Made by a program: the position numbers and the translations under genes. From Zygnema cylindricum (taxonomy: Eukaryota; Streptophyta; Zygnematophyceae; Zygnematales; Zygnemataceae), in assembly GCA_037447655.1 (NCBI GenBank), contig JBBHKE010001258.1:186001-250000 (forward strand): a DNA stretch of 64,000 nt. The letters run 5' to 3'. Shown in pieces: positions 46,587 through 59,280 of the stretch; the stretch's first letter is position 1; each line of letters begins with the position of its first letter. The notes below the pieces were generated by a model. The model saw only the letters and a list, made by a program, of their open reading frames with translations, was not told the DNA's origin and ran no database searches.

Positions 46587-48195
46587 ATGTCTCCAAACTC
46601 TTTTCCCGGATCTCAGAGGGGGCCATGTCCTCCCTTCCTCATGGCTGCGCCTTTTGCTGCCCCTCTCTCTCCTTCCCTTTTTCCAGTTTCTCCCTTCCCT
46701 CGTCCCCCGATGGCCTTTTTTCCTCCCTGCGCCCCTCCCAACATGGGAAGATCCGGATTTCTCTTCCCTGGGCCACGCCCAGCCAATCTGAGCCGTAACT
46801 CTCCGACTCCTTCCTTCCCTGCACCCCCTCCAGTTCATCCCCTTCCCTCTCGGGATTCCCCTGTGACTTCAAGTGGCGGGAAGATTGCTACCCCTTCGGG
46901 TTCCTCTCCTCCCTCCCCTACCGGTGGGAAGGTATCGCCGTCCTCCTCTCCCTCCAAGGTCTCCCTTTCGGAGCTCCTATCCTCCGTCACTCGACCTTCC
47001 CCTCCCTCTCTCCCTTCACCCTGTTCCTCCCTCTCTGAGATATCCCCGGCCTCTCCCCGCTTATCTGCCATGGCGGCCTGTCCCTCCCCGCCCCCCTGCC
47101 CCACTTCCCCTCCTTCCCCACCTTCTGAACCCTCTCCCCTGTCACCTCCCAGCCCTGCCTCCCCAGTATCCATTTCCAGCCCTCCCTCCACCCCGGAAAT
47201 TTTTGTCCCTTCCTCTCCCCCGGCCCTTCCCAGCCCTCCCTCCACCCCGGAAATTTCGATCCCTTCCTCTCCCCCGGCCCTTCCCAGCCCTCCCTCCACC
47301 CCGGCCTTTCCCTCTCCCCGAGCCCTCCTCGGGCATGATATCCCCCGCCAGACTTCTCCCTCCACCCCTCCCTCCACTCCTCCCTCCACCCCTCCCAGGA
47401 ATGTGGAAGGGGAATACAAAGACCGGAATGTGGAAATGGAATTGGAGAAGTCTCGGGAAAACGACAAACTGCAATGCAAAAACGACAAAATCCAATGGGA
47501 AAGCGACAAATTGCAATGGGAAAACGACAAGATCCGATGGGAAAACGACAAACTGCAATGGGAAAACAACAGAAAAAGGATGGAAAAAGATCTCCACGAG
47601 AAAGAAAAGTAAGCTGATTTTTTTTTTTTTTGGTTCGATGTTTTTCTGTGTCTGACACTGATAAAAAAAACGATAGGAAAAAAAAAGTGAATATGTTTTC
47701 AGTTTTTTTTTTTTTTTTTATGTTTTCAGTTGATAATTTTTCCTACTAACTCTTTTTTTGTACTTTATTTTATTCATTTTTTTTTTACAGAAAAGTCAAG
47801 TTTCTTCTCAAAAAGCAAAAAAGTTTATTCGCTGAAATCAAATCGAAACAGCGAAAAAAAATTAAAATAGTTTTACAAAATCACGAGAAAAAATTGAAAA
47901 ATACGGTTGATCGAAGAATTTCAGAAATTGAGGATTTTATCCGAAGAGACGTAAAAGTGAAATTTCTCGAAAAAGACGAAAATATTCTCGAAAAAGACAA
48001 AAACATTCCGGAAGAAGACAAAAACATTCAAGAGAAAGACAAAAACATTCGCGAAAAAGACGAAAACGATCTAGAAGAAGACAGAAAAATCAAAGAAGAC
48101 GCAATGGAAACGGTAAGTTGCGTTTTTTTTTTTTTTTTGCTTATTTCCTCTTTTTGGCTTTTAACCTTTACTTTTTTGATTTTTTTTTTTTTTTC

Positions 48196-48284
<89 letters not shown>

Positions 48285-48784
48285 TTTTTTATATTTTTTT
48301 TTTTTTAGCTTTTTTTTTTTTTTTTTTTTTTTTTTAGGAAAATGCCATAATTTTTGCGGACAAAAGTTTTTTTCCGTTCGACCCGAACTCGACCGGAATA
48401 AAAAAACTGGAGTTTTTCTCCGAAGGAAAACCCCTCAAAAAAAACAGAAAGTGAGTGATTTTTTTCCTTTTTAAAATCTGTTTTTTTTTTAATCTATTTT
48501 TTTTCCTATTTTTTCTTCTATTTTTGTTAATCTGATTTTTTTTGCTTTAATCTGTTTTTGTTTTTTTTGTTAATAATTCTTTTATGAATTTTTATTCAGT
48601 TTTTTTAACTTAATTTTCAAATTTTTAAATCACTAACTCAATTCTGTCTCTCTCTCTCTCTTCTTCCCTCCCTGTCTCTCCCTCGCTCTCTCTCTTCAGG
48701 TGGTCGAAAGGAGGGGTGAAGGGAGAGACAATTTTTACCGCAATTGTCATCGTCGTTGGGGCCATCTCCCTTTTTTATAGTTAG
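46587..48784 (+). CDS. Gene A, unit 3: Pro-rich, coiled-coil, tail-anchored protein (513 aa, four exons)
   Basis: Exons 46587-47608, 47791-48112, 48338-48450 and 48700-48784 splice with the same phases as unit 2 (2, 0, 2) and give 1542 coding bases with the stop. The order is the same: Pro/Ser-rich N-terminus, a short run of PPSTPEI-type repeats, first heptad coiled coil ending LHEKEK, basic helix KKQKSLFAEIK, second heptad array (EKDKNIP-type), ENAIIFADKS segment, and hydrophobic C-terminal anchor TIFTAIVIVVGAISL. It is 197 residues shorter than unit 2, almost entirely through fewer Pro repeats and fewer heptads. Intron 2 contains a very long T homopolymer (about 48185-48334). Exons 3-4 are the same as in unit 2 while exons 1-2 differ. 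Function unknown. Confidence 0.75.
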
Positions 48785-49045
48785 GGGGTGGAGGGTAGGA
48801 AAGAGATGGGCTGGGGGGAATAATTCTGTTGGGGGGGGTGGAGGGAAGAAAGAAGAAAGAATTGGGTGGGGAATAATCTGTTGAGGGGTTGGTGGGTGGG
48901 TGGGTGGGTGGGGGGAAGGGGTAGGGTTTGGGGAGGGTTGGGGGGGTTTGGGGGGAAGGAGGGTGGAAGTGTAGGTTAGGGGGTAGAGGGAGAGGGTTAG
49001 GGGAGCTAAGTTAAAGGGGTAGAGGGAAGGGATTTAGTCTTCTCA
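48785..49045 (+). repeat. G-rich 3' flank with short (GGGT)n, unit 3
   Basis: Nearly identical to 27138-27420, but the GGGT array is about five units instead of about thirteen. G-quadruplex-prone on the coding strand. Confidence 0.55.
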
Positions 49046-50610
49046 TTCAGTAGTTGGAGGAGATTAGGGGATTAGTTTTAGAAAGTTTGGTTTTTTTTTT
49101 TTCCTTTTCTTTTCATCCAATGTACATTATTATGAACCATTTTCAGTTCATAGGTGAAGTAAGGGGGTGAAGGGATAGAGAGGGAAGGGGACAGATAGAA
49201 TTGGAACAAAAAACTCGGGTTCGGACGTGTCTTTTTATTTTATTTTTTTCAAATTCCAATGGCGTTTTCTTATTCCAAAATTTGTCCCTCTTTTTTTTTT
49301 TTTTCCAGTTTCCGTGTGTGGTTCTCAGTTTCGATTTCCGTTCCCAGTTTTGGTTTTGTGTTGTTTACCTGTTTTTGTTTGTTTTCCAATTTCCGTTTCC
49401 GTTTCCGTTTTTATTTTCGGCCCTCTTTGTATTTCCATTTCAGTTTTGTGTTTCTGTTTTTTCTTTTTGTTTGTTTGTGTGGATGGCTTTGGACCGCTAG
49501 AAGAAACACTAGAAAAAAAAAAAATTAGAAACACTAACTTTGGTCGCGACTGTACCTTTATTAAAGATAATGCAAAGAAATGAAGAAATTAAAGATAATG
49601 TAAAGAAATGAATAAATTAAAGATAATGTAAAGAAACGAATAAATTAAAGATGTAATTAAAGAACGTATCAAATATCGAAACAATGAGCTTTTTATTCAA
49701 GTCTTGTTGGAGCCACAACCTTAGTTTGTCTATTCTCACTTTCTTTCTTTCTTTAGGGTTTACCGCAGCATCGCTGAGTGACCCCTTCACCATACATTGA
49801 GTACATGACTAAAAAAAAAAACCCATTTCTTTTTTTATTTTATTTTACGTCTGATCTTTCACTAATTTGAAGTTACTTGCAAATTTCAACTCAACGACTA
49901 AAATACGAAATCACTCACACGCCCAAAAAACAAAAGATCGTTGAAGATATACGGCAAAATGGAAGGACCTTTTTAAGAAGAAAGACGGGAAAGATACATT
50001 TTATGAAGAGAAAACATGAAAAAAAATCCTTCTAAGAATGGAACCCTGATATGGTTTAGGAAAGTAACAAATTTACTGACTTCTAAATTTTCCTAATATT
50101 AGAGGAGCCACTTTTTCAAGCGACAAAAACTAGCAAATGGCAACATAATAATAAAGTAAATAAAAAAAAAAAAATGTTTATGTCGCTTTTAGAGCATCTA
50201 ACTTGCTTAGCAAAACATCTCGCGTCTGAAATTGTTAAACGAAAATGAATAAATAAATAAAAATGCACCCTTCAAGATTTGCCAAAATGGAAAACCGAAC
50301 GTTACGAATGTCACCACTCGAGTAATGATTTCGTCTTATAGTGTTTCTTCTTCTTTTTGAAATTCATCCTTTGCTTTAAAAAAACTTTACACAAAATTGA
50401 CAAAACTAATTCAAATTTACAAACACTTTACACTTACTATCAACATTTTCAAAAAAAAAAGAAAAAAGAAAAAAAACAAAAAAAAAGGAATCTACATCAC
50501 CATCTAAAACCTCTGATGCAACACTACACTCGATCTCTTAACCAATCTTTCTCCCTTTCCTTCCCTTCCTTCAAAAATCAAGTTTCCTCTCCCTCTACCT
50601 CTCTCTTCAA
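49046..50610. other. Intergenic region between convergent genes A and B, unit 3
   Basis: Counterpart of 27421-29160. GTTTCC hexamers near 49390-49410, ATTAAAGATAATG repeats at 49560-49650, A-rich homopolymers near 50450-50490. No exon supported. Confidence 0.5.
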
Positions 50611-50619
50611 AAACATAGA

Positions 50620-51653
50620 TTATCTATCGTTTTCTACCTTCAGGACTGCCCCATAGCTGACAGTTATTTCCCGACACTCCAGTTTCTGGTCCAATAGCGT
50701 CTTTGAAATTGTCCAAAGCACCATTCCACAAGAAGCTGGCCCTTTGGTTCTTTCATAGGCCCCAGAATTCTGCGCTTCCCCGAGTTCCTTTCCAAAATCC
50801 TTCATCAGCTCTTCTATGAGGATCCAAGCGTCACCGTCTACGTTTCTGTTTTCGTTTCCATTTTCGCTTCCATCCCCGTTTCCGTTTCCACTTCCGTTTT
50901 CGCTTCCGTTTTCGCTTCTTTTTTTGTAATCATTTTCGTTTTCGCGTCCATTTCCGTATCCGTTTTCAAGTCCAGTTCGCTGTACCGCCAGCTGTCAGCT
51001 TTTCATTGGCTACAGTGTCGACAGCTGCTTCCTGCGAAACTTCCTTCCTGCGAAACTTCCTTCCGGAAGTTTTGCAGTCAGAACCGCAGCCATGGCTTCT
51101 GGAGACAAGTTTGAATCCACTTCTAAAATTTCATTAAAGTCGGGCTGATCTCCAACAGGGCCTAAAACTGCAAAACCGTTTCCATGTCCATTTTTTGTTT
51201 CTGTTTCCGTTTCCATTCTTGTTAACTGGCAATGGACGAGAGGAGTCCACTCCCATTGAATAAAGGTGTGTTTTGCAAAAAAAATGCTGTAAATTTATCA
51301 AAAAAGAGGTGTGTTTTGCAAAAAACTGTTGTAAATTGTAAAAAAAGTATTTTAGGAGCCGGCATAGAAATCGAGTCAACATTATCAACCTGACTGGGAA
51401 AAGACAAATCACAGGCAGAATGTGAAGGTGAAGAAAATGAAATTGGGAGGGCGGCATCTGAAGTGACCCAGGGAAAGTTTTGGGAAGTTGCCGTGGTGAG
51501 GTTTGCGGGAACAAAAGAGGGTACTGCAGAAGTTTTGATCTCAAGACTGCCATTCACAGTTTCCGGCTGTCGAGAATAAAGAATCGAATTCAAAATTTTC
51601 GAAAATAGTGTAGGCAGTAACTTGTCTAAGGATGGCATTATGAGATCCTTCAT
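50620..51653 (-). CDS. Gene B, unit 3: Asn/Gly/Glu-rich protein, best-preserved copy
   Basis: An ATG at 51653 opens MKDLIMPSLDKLL, continuing in frame through ETVNGSLEIKTS and a Ser/Thr/Pro-rich stretch to SFPSQ. A donor CAG|GTTGAT follows (exon end 51390). Downstream coding-like pieces conserved in units 1 and 2 are NGHGNGFAVLGPVGDQPDFNE...DSNLSPEAMAAVL (51200-51070) and a terminal piece with GNGNGNGDGSENGN repeats, then DGDAWILIEELMKDFGKELGEAQ, ending ...LKVENDR and stop (about 50971-50620). A frame change between the pieces implies at least one more intron or a frameshift. No signal peptide or known domain seen. It converges on gene A. I do not recognise it, and the exon model is approximate. 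Confidence 0.4.
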
Positions 51654-51865
51654 ACTGGACAACGATAAAAAAAAATGAAGTTATGAACGTAATGTTTTTT
51701 GCCAACTATTGTCAGTTTTTATCAATATTTTCAAATTAACTTAGGAACGGAGGTGGATGTTACTCATTCCGACTCAAACTGCAACTGTGTGTACATCGAG
51801 ATAGGATACAACAGGGATAACAAATACACACTCTTGGTTTTTCGTGATAGTTTACTTTCACTGAC

Positions 51866-52101
51866 CTGATTGACAAACTGGAGACCAAAACCAGTTTTTG
51901 GAGAATAAAATAAATCTTGAAAGTTCCACGTGTCGTTCACAAGTTGACCTGCGATAATGAAACGAACAATATGCAAAGCACCTGAGCTTTGATGGCGAAT
52001 ACGTGAATCAATTGCAACAGAAGAAATTAAAATAGAAAAAGCAATTACTAGCAACAACTAAACGGATCAACTCTTCGAAGTGCAAGTATTATAATTTTGA
52101 T
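51866..52101 (-). other. Possible upstream exon of gene B, unit 3
   Basis: A 64-codon open frame (52057-51866) with a hydrophobic run LLLVIAFSILISSVAI ends at a donor CAG|GTCAGTG. It opens after an in-frame TAG with no ATG. TTTAG before it could be an acceptor, but this is not kept in unit 1 (TTTAA). Block homology ends at 52101, where a Gypsy fragment begins. Confidence 0.25.
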
Positions 52102-52872
52102 GGTTTGGCCGAAAGGTGTGTACAGAGTGAAGCGGTCACTGCGAAAATATGTTGTGGAAGAGGATTTAGGAGAGTGGGATAGGAGGGTGCCTTGGATTGC
52201 CATGGGGAACAGGTTCAGCCGGCAAGCATCCCTCCACTCCTACAGTCCATATTTCATTTTGTTCGGACGACATCCAATTCTACCCGGCGTTGCCTCCGCC
52301 CAAGCGGTGGTCCTTCCGGAGATGGATAGCAAGGGAACGGTTGAGAAACTGATTGCCGACAGAGCCAAGGTATATCACCGGGAAATGCCTCTGGCCATGG
52401 GAAATTTACAAGCAGCTCAGCACCGAGATCAACTCTGGTTTTCGCAACGCCGGAGCGGGAATTTTGTCCCGCGGCAAGCGCCATTTTTTTTGGAGATTTC
52501 GTGTATCAAATGCAACAGAAGAAGGACACTCTTGACATTTCGGTTGGAAGGGTGATCTTGAAAGTGGTAGAATTTTCCAATAAGGGTGTCTTGACACAGG
52601 AAGGAAAGGACGGTCGGAAAATCAAGGAAAATCAGATCAATGTAGCCCCCTGTCACATCCGGGGATTAGAAGACGAGCCTCCTTTCCACCTCACCTATTT
52701 TGCAGACCCACCATCATGTTCCTCCGGCTGCCTCGTATCCTCCTCTCGGAATCCTGTACTGGTCTGTGACCGATGTGACCAGTGTTAGCATCAGTCCTGC
52801 CTCCCCTCCTCTTGGGACCCTTGTCCTAAACCCTTTGCACTCTGGTTCTGCGGGAACTGCGAATTGGGCGGG
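52098..52872 (+). pseudogene. Gypsy (Ty3) pol 3' fragment: integrase C-terminal part plus PHD-like finger
   Basis: The first frame reads ...WDRRVPWIAMGNRFSRQASLHSYSPYFILFGRHPILPG, the end of a Ty3/Gypsy integrase core. A frame change at a T homopolymer (about 52484-52492) leads to GDFVYQMQQKKDTLDIS, a typical post-integrase segment. Then come CDRC-DQC and, after one in-frame TAG (52786-52788), HQSCLPSS...WFCGNC (to 52860): Cys-x2-Cys-x4-His-x2-Cys ... Trp-x-Cys-x2-Cys, the spacing of a PHD finger. The frame ends at a TAA at 52870-52872. Reverse transcriptase and LTRs are absent, so this is a truncated relic with two lesions, joined to unit 3 at 52101. Confidence 0.75.
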
Positions 52873-53179
52873 TAATTATTCTTATTTCTTAGTCACGGTT
52901 GACTAAGAGGAGGGGAAATCAGGTACCCGGCTCCATTACAAAGAATCCCATACCTTTCTCCGGCCAGGTGGGGAAAGGAGGGGGAGGAGATATCTTTTCG
53001 CCCTCCCCATGCACTCATCCCTATTATTGCATGCATGTTCATGGGAGAAATGCGGGCGGTCGTGGGCATAGGCATTATCATGGGAAGCATTCACATTCTG
53101 GGGGTCTGTTTGCAGGATTCCAAGGCCGATTACTCAGGGCAGTGGGCCCTCCTCTCATCTTTCTCCGGCACGCTCGACA
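52873..53179. other. Tail of Gypsy fragment up to duplication junction
   Basis: Non-repeated here; probably Gypsy 3' untranslated sequence (ACTAAGAGGAGGGGAAATCAGG may include a polypurine tract). At about 53180 it is fused to the middle of a family 2 Harbinger-like element, the left edge of the large duplication. Confidence 0.4.
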
Positions 53180-54043
53180 ACGCACGCGCCACACGAGTTG
53201 GAAAAAATTTGGACGAGGAGAGAGTACTCGCTATTTTTCTCCGTGCCCGTCACGCGTATGTACGGAAAAAAATTTGCAGGGGTCTTGGACCTCCACTTTC
53301 ATTCATGGAATCCTTTACAAAATTTTGCGTCGTCGTCGCCTCTCCCCTCTCCCTCTCACGCTATCTCTTTGATCTCACAATTTTTAGAGTGAGACACAAC
53401 AATATTGGTATAAAATGAAAGATCTTTTAAAAATGTTATTTTTGACAATTTTCAGGATTTTTTTTAATGGCAAGTCGAGTGAGAAAAGTAAAAAAAAACG
53501 AAATCGGGAAACCATGACGGAAAGTTATTGCACTAGTGATGTCCATGTTGTCACAAGTGAATATGACGTCAAGATGTCACCAAACCCTAAACATCTACAA
53601 TGTCACAAAAATCTAGACGTCTACAACTGTCGTTGTTTATGTTGGCATCACCAATCGTCGAAAGCTTCGTAGTCGGCATCTATCGTCACAAGTTGTACCT
53701 TGTCTACAGCCGTCACATTTCAAAGTTCCGATTTCATTTTCGCACATAGGGACGCTTTTCAAAATAGTACGGAGAATCTTTACTCCAGTCCAAAATACTT
53801 TATCAAAGTACCGATTACATGAGGACGTACCCTAACTTGTATGATTTAAGTATTTAATTTTAAGGATTCAAGGTAACCAACATTCATGAGCCCTTTCTCC
53901 GCAGGGTCCTCAAAGTATTACCACCTGTCATTTTCCCCACCATACCAAAAATTGTTTTTCTCACGCCCTTGCAGACACGGCCCCTTCTATCTCGAAGCCC
54001 GTATAGATCCAACATAAAATCCAATTCCATCTAGGGTGCCTTG

Positions 54044-55545
54044 CCTTAAGTGTGGGAAGTTATATGTTGGGGGGGAGGGGGGGGTGTTTGGAAAGGCGTT
54101 TGAAATCATGTCAAAGGGCCAAAATTAACATTTTGACGCTAGACCTAGGGCACACTCCTCCACCTTGTGGTCTACTTATGATGTTTCCCCTTTGAGTACC
54201 AATTTTACCACCCAAGAGAGCACACAAGGACCAATTCATTAGTCTTTATAGGTCACCCCCCGTATGATGTCGGCATGCCTCGTCACCAATGTCCACGTTT
54301 AAATGCGTCCGGATGATCACCTGGTCATCTTAGCGAATTTTCTTTGACTGCTTGAGCGCTTAGGCCATATGCCGGATCTTCGTTTTTGAAGGCAACTGTT
54401 AAATCTTTTCGTTTCACTATATCCTCCAACCCTTGAAGGCGCATTTCAATTATCGTGGTTTCACATGGAATGAGATCCATTTGCTAATGCTTTCATCTGC
54501 TACCTTCGACTTTTTGTGGGCATATACTTTAAAATTGCTTTCGAGATTGCTCGTCGGCATATTCCTCGTTATGTTATATTGCATCTCTCAACGACACGTT
54601 CTATGGTTATTACATCTCTGAGTATTTTGGAGGCGTCCGTACTATAGCTATCACGTAACTCTTATACCTTTAAGTGGCGCGTGCTATTTGAATATAACTC
54701 AAAGGAGCCATTGACGATCATTTTTTACCACACTTGTTTGGCGTTGCTATTAAAAATGGATACGAGGTAATTGTGAGGCTTTTTTGGATCTATATCCGAA
54801 TTGGGTGGTCCTCTAATTTCATGTGGCTTATGCCTTTAATAGAGTGATAACACGAGTGTGAGGGGGAGAGGGAGTGCGAGAGGGAGAGGGAGAGGAAGAG
54901 GCAGAGGGATGACGAGAGAGAGGGAGGGAGAGAGGGAGGGAGTTTGGGGTAGGGAATTTTTTGCCTCATCTATGCACATAAAGAGATGTATAAGATACAC
55001 ATGATGCGTATTGATGTTGGCACATAGCCTTTTCCCTCTCCCACTCCCCCTTTTTCTCTCCCCCTCTCCCTCTCCCTCTCCATATCCCAATCCCACTCCC
55101 ACTCCCTCTCCATCTCCTCTCTCACTTCCTCTCGTCTTATACACTTAAATTTCTGCTCGACATCCTCCGCCTTGTATCTTCCCACTCTTATCCACACATT
55201 TCTTCCTTCGGCCATGGCCATGGAGGAGAGATGAAGAGAGTGATAGAGAGAGACAACGTTTCATTGGTGGGAAGGCTCACAACCGCACAAAACACATACA
55301 TATCCTACATTATTTTATTTGTAATTTGGCGACAATGAAAAAAGTGGAGTTTGGTTACATTCCTAAAGCATAGAAAGCAAAGGATACGTTATGTATTTTT
55401 GTATGATGTGTTTGTGAGAGAGGTTGTGAGAAGCGACGTGACATGTGTGACGGGTACGATATCGAGGGGGGATTTGAAGAGAGAGGTTCTTATTTGGGGT
55501 ATGTCAGGAGGCATTATATTCTAAGTAACGTGAATTGGAAATGGA
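54044..55545. repeat. Dispersed repeat S, copy 3
   Basis: Third copy of the 1863-3515 segment, closer to copy 2. About 60 bp present in copy 2 (near 41790-41850) is missing here at 54525. Purine (54860-54950) and pyrimidine (55025-55130) tracts face each other. Confidence 0.6.
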
Positions 55546-56977
55546 GAAATAAGATGTGATTTCGACGATTCATCCGCAACAAGTTGACTTGGTAAAACCT
55601 ATTGCAGCCCACTCGCTTTGAAAATAATAGGTTTTTTACTTTTTTAGTATTAGTTTTACTACATAGCGTTGCTGTTCAAGTCGTGATTTTTTCATTTTTT
55701 CCGATTTCTACGTATAATTCGTGATTTTTGAAAAAATCGCAAAAAAACGCGAGGTACTTTCTGTTTGGTAAAATGAACGGAAAACTTACGGAAGTGTACG
55801 GTTTCTTACAGGAAATGTACGATGTTTTACGGGAAATGTATTGACTTTGACGAAAAGATACGTTGCACTTCTTAGTACTTTCTGTCCAGTAAACTGAACA
55901 AAATTTTACGGGAAATGTACGGAATTTTACGCAAATGGACAAAAATTTACCGAAAATCTACAAACTATTACGAAAAGAGACGTTGCAGTGTTGCACCATT
56001 TGCGCGCGATAAGTTTGAATTATATATGATCGTACATTTTTTTACTTGTACGGAATAGTACGGATACAAAATCATTAACGATTTTAACCATTTTTTCAAA
56101 TCATTCAATTCGTTAACTACGTATAATTTGCGCGATGCGGTTTGAACAACTATGCTATATAGTATTAATATAGTCTTTTACTATTTGATAACCTAGTTGT
56201 TCAAAATCGCGCGATTTTTTCATTTTTTCATTTTTTCCATTTTTTACGTATAGCATGCGACTTTCGAAAAAATCGCAAAAAGACGTGATGTACCTTTTGT
56301 CCAGTAAACTGAACAGACAATCTTCAAAAACTGTACGGTATTTTACAATAACTGTACGACTTTTTACGGTAAATGTACGGAATTTGACGAAAAAATACGT
56401 TGCACGTATTAGTACTTCATGTCCGGTAAACTAAACAGAAATCTCATGGATAACGTACGGAAATATATCGTTTATGCACGGACAATTTTGAAAAAGAGAT
56501 GTTGTAGCGTCACACTATTTGCGCGCGATAAGTTTGAAATGTGTACGAACCTATGAACATGTACGGAATTGTACGGACACATATTTATCGACGATTTTTA
56601 CGATTTTTTTCAAATCGACCTCTCCGGTTTCTACGTATTGTACGCGCGTTTGAATCGTTTGTAAAATGCGTTTTGAACAACTATGTTTTATACTATAGAA
56701 GTAGACAATTTTTTTTGTTTTTATTTCTTGATGCAGTTTTTGAACACTTCTCCTCGTATTCGTTCCCTTTAAGTTGTTCTTTTTTTAGGTTTGCTTTCCC
56801 CCCTAATCGGAATTTTTGGTTAATTTATTGCCGTTTGTTTCGTCCGCTTCTCATGTACCCGGATGGTTTACCATCTCGATTTCTTAAAAAAACACTCCGA
56901 TTTTAGTGAAAGTAACGACAACGAGGGGAAATCGCGTAAACCTGTTCGCACATATTCAAACGCCGACCATGTGAACA

Positions 56978-57768
56978 CATAGTGTTGGGTATCGGGTATA
57001 TTCCTACCGCGATAATTTTGATATTCGATATATCGAATATCGATCGAGCAGACTCTTTCATATATCGTACCGGGACCAACATAAACCATGGCTATATATA
57101 TAATTTTTTAAATTTAATATTTTATATAAAATGATTTTCCAGCGAAAAAGACAAATTGTCTGATACGCCACGTACGACGTGATTTTCGTTCCGTGACTTA
57201 AAGGTAGACGTCGCAAAATATAACCGACAAAAAAGTACTAATTATGTAATTCATGTAATTACTTATTTAGTACGTAAAGAGCTTCACGTACGGAAAGTTC
57301 ACACTAATTTAGCCAAAGTATGATATGAAAAAAAATTATTATAATTTTTATTCATTATTTAAGGAAGTGTACAAAATATGATTTCTTATTATTATTTTTA
57401 GGGTTTATTTTTTGAAGTGTACAAAGTATGATTTTTAATTATAATTTTTATTAATTATTATTTGAAGTGTACAAAATGTGAGAGTTTTTGTTTTTGTTAA
57501 TTTGGAGTAGCAGTAGCTACAACTACAAGCCGCAATAGCACTAGTACTGGCAGCATCATTAGTACCAGCAGAAGTAGCAAGAGTAGTTTATTTAAAAAAA
57601 ATTAAAGCCCTCAATATATTGGCGATACGATATATCAGCGATATATCGGCAATATATCGCGATATTTAACTCCTCCATATATCGAGGCGATGTATCGATT
57701 ATCGGGTATCTGAAATTCGATACATATCGAATATCGGCAAATGGTCCTCGATACCCAACCCTATGAAG
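56978..57768. mobile_element. hAT-like non-autonomous element in unit 4
   Basis: Same element and same site as 44282-45072 with few differences, so it was present before the large duplication. Confidence 0.6.
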
Positions 57769-59116
57769 TATGAACACAGATTGTAGCAAGCTACATTTTG
57801 GGAATTTGTAATATACTAATATCCACATTATTATTATGTATGCTCATTTGTAGTGTTGATTTATTGATTTGCCTTCTTTAGGTCATCGAACCCAAAATAG
57901 CGCTAAATCTTTTTTTTTGCACGTCGTGTGAATGGATTGGGCCGCATCAAAATCACCAACAGTGATGCGCTTATACGATCAATACGTGTCATGATCCTTG
58001 ACCCATGCAAAACGTAAAGAAATGCGTGTCAACTTTTTGGAAGTCGCATGCAACGTGTCGGTGAGCTTTGTCACGACCTCAAGGACGTGAGCTTCACGAA
58101 AAATGCATCAACCAATCCGCTTGAGGTCTTTATGTTGTCAATTACCATCACGCGACCGCTTCTAGATTTTATTGGACACGTAGAGTTGTGACGTGACTAA
58201 TCAATTCGTACACAAATGTACGATTGCCACGTAGCGTGGCGCGCTTTACAAAATTTTGTTGCGTTGTGATAACAATACAAAACGCATGTTCACTAATTTA
58301 TGTCATCATTTATGACGTTGTTACCGAAAAAGCATACGTCAGACAAACCGGCTGTCGCCTTGCGTAGGCTTTTTATACCAATAGTGACACGCCACGTCCC
58401 ATACTTACACGCCCAAAATTTGATTAATACGTCACCTGTCCTATACTGCGCGCGCCATTTTATATGTCCTTTACCTTTTGCGAACGATAAAAGGTTGCAG
58501 TGCGTTTAATCTCATTTACCCGTTTGACCAACATAGAAAGTTTATTTCACCATATTTTTTTTTTACCCTTCAAACCATTTTTTAAACTCCATTACCCACA
58601 CTACTTAAATCCTATTCTACTCAAAAGGTATTGATTCTACGTTAAAAGTAATAACTCGCCCGCGAAAAATTCAAATTTTCGTTCATCACTTTCATTCCCG
58701 CGCTTTCCCACAAAACGCCAGGAAACGTCAAAACAATTCATCTCTCCTCTACAAAAATTCTGTCATCCCATCCGTACATCCACCGACCATTCGACAGAAT
58801 GACGCCGCCCCTAGGTTCAGGCGCCGACAGATCGCAAAATTGACCGACAAAAATATCATTCCGCGTGGACATCACCCCTCGCGTAAAACAGATTTACGAA
58901 ATCTCGTTTCCAAAGTTTCCGTACAGACGTCCATTGTACAATTTGGGACCACAAAGATTTGAAACGCCAACCGCAAATCGCGCTCCGCCGTCCGATTTCT
59001 ATCCGCCGCGGTTCGTTCGTTCGATGTTTTGTCAGCTTCCCTGGCCGTCCGATCATCTTCCATCATTCTGAGCCGTCCGATCATTTCTCACTCTCCCGTT
59101 CCCTTCCCTCTCTCGC

Positions 59117-59125
59117 TATAAAATA
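59117..59125 (+). promoter_or_regulatory. TATA box of gene A, unit 4
   Basis: TATAAAATA, 164 bases upstream of the ATG at 59281; the leader is identical in layout to unit 3. Confidence 0.55.
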
Positions 59126-59280
59126 CTTTTCCCTCTCTCCTCTCTCCTGCATCTCTACCACTGAGATTTGCTTCCGCAGATTCGCTCTCTCGCTCTCTCT
59201 CTCTCTCACGCTAAAATTTCAATTTTCCTCTCACTCTCACTCTCTCTCTCCCTCTCTCTCCCTCTCTCTCCCCTCTCAAA

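Larger units (their letters stand above)
40438..47700. repeat. Large duplicated segment, copy 1 of 2 (mate 53180-60302)
   Basis: Sequence from the CGCACGCGCCACACGAG motif (about 40440) through repeat S, the upstream region and exon 1 of gene A is repeated about 12.7 kb further on with high identity, including the hAT-like element. Long stretches (42990-43300 against 55690-56010, 44100-45060 against 56790-57760) look identical or nearly so, which indicates a recent duplication or an assembly duplication. Confidence 0.8.

Noticed and set aside
48118-48474. Poly-Phe frame across unit 3 intron 2
   Set aside because: Pure translation of a T homopolymer in an intron.
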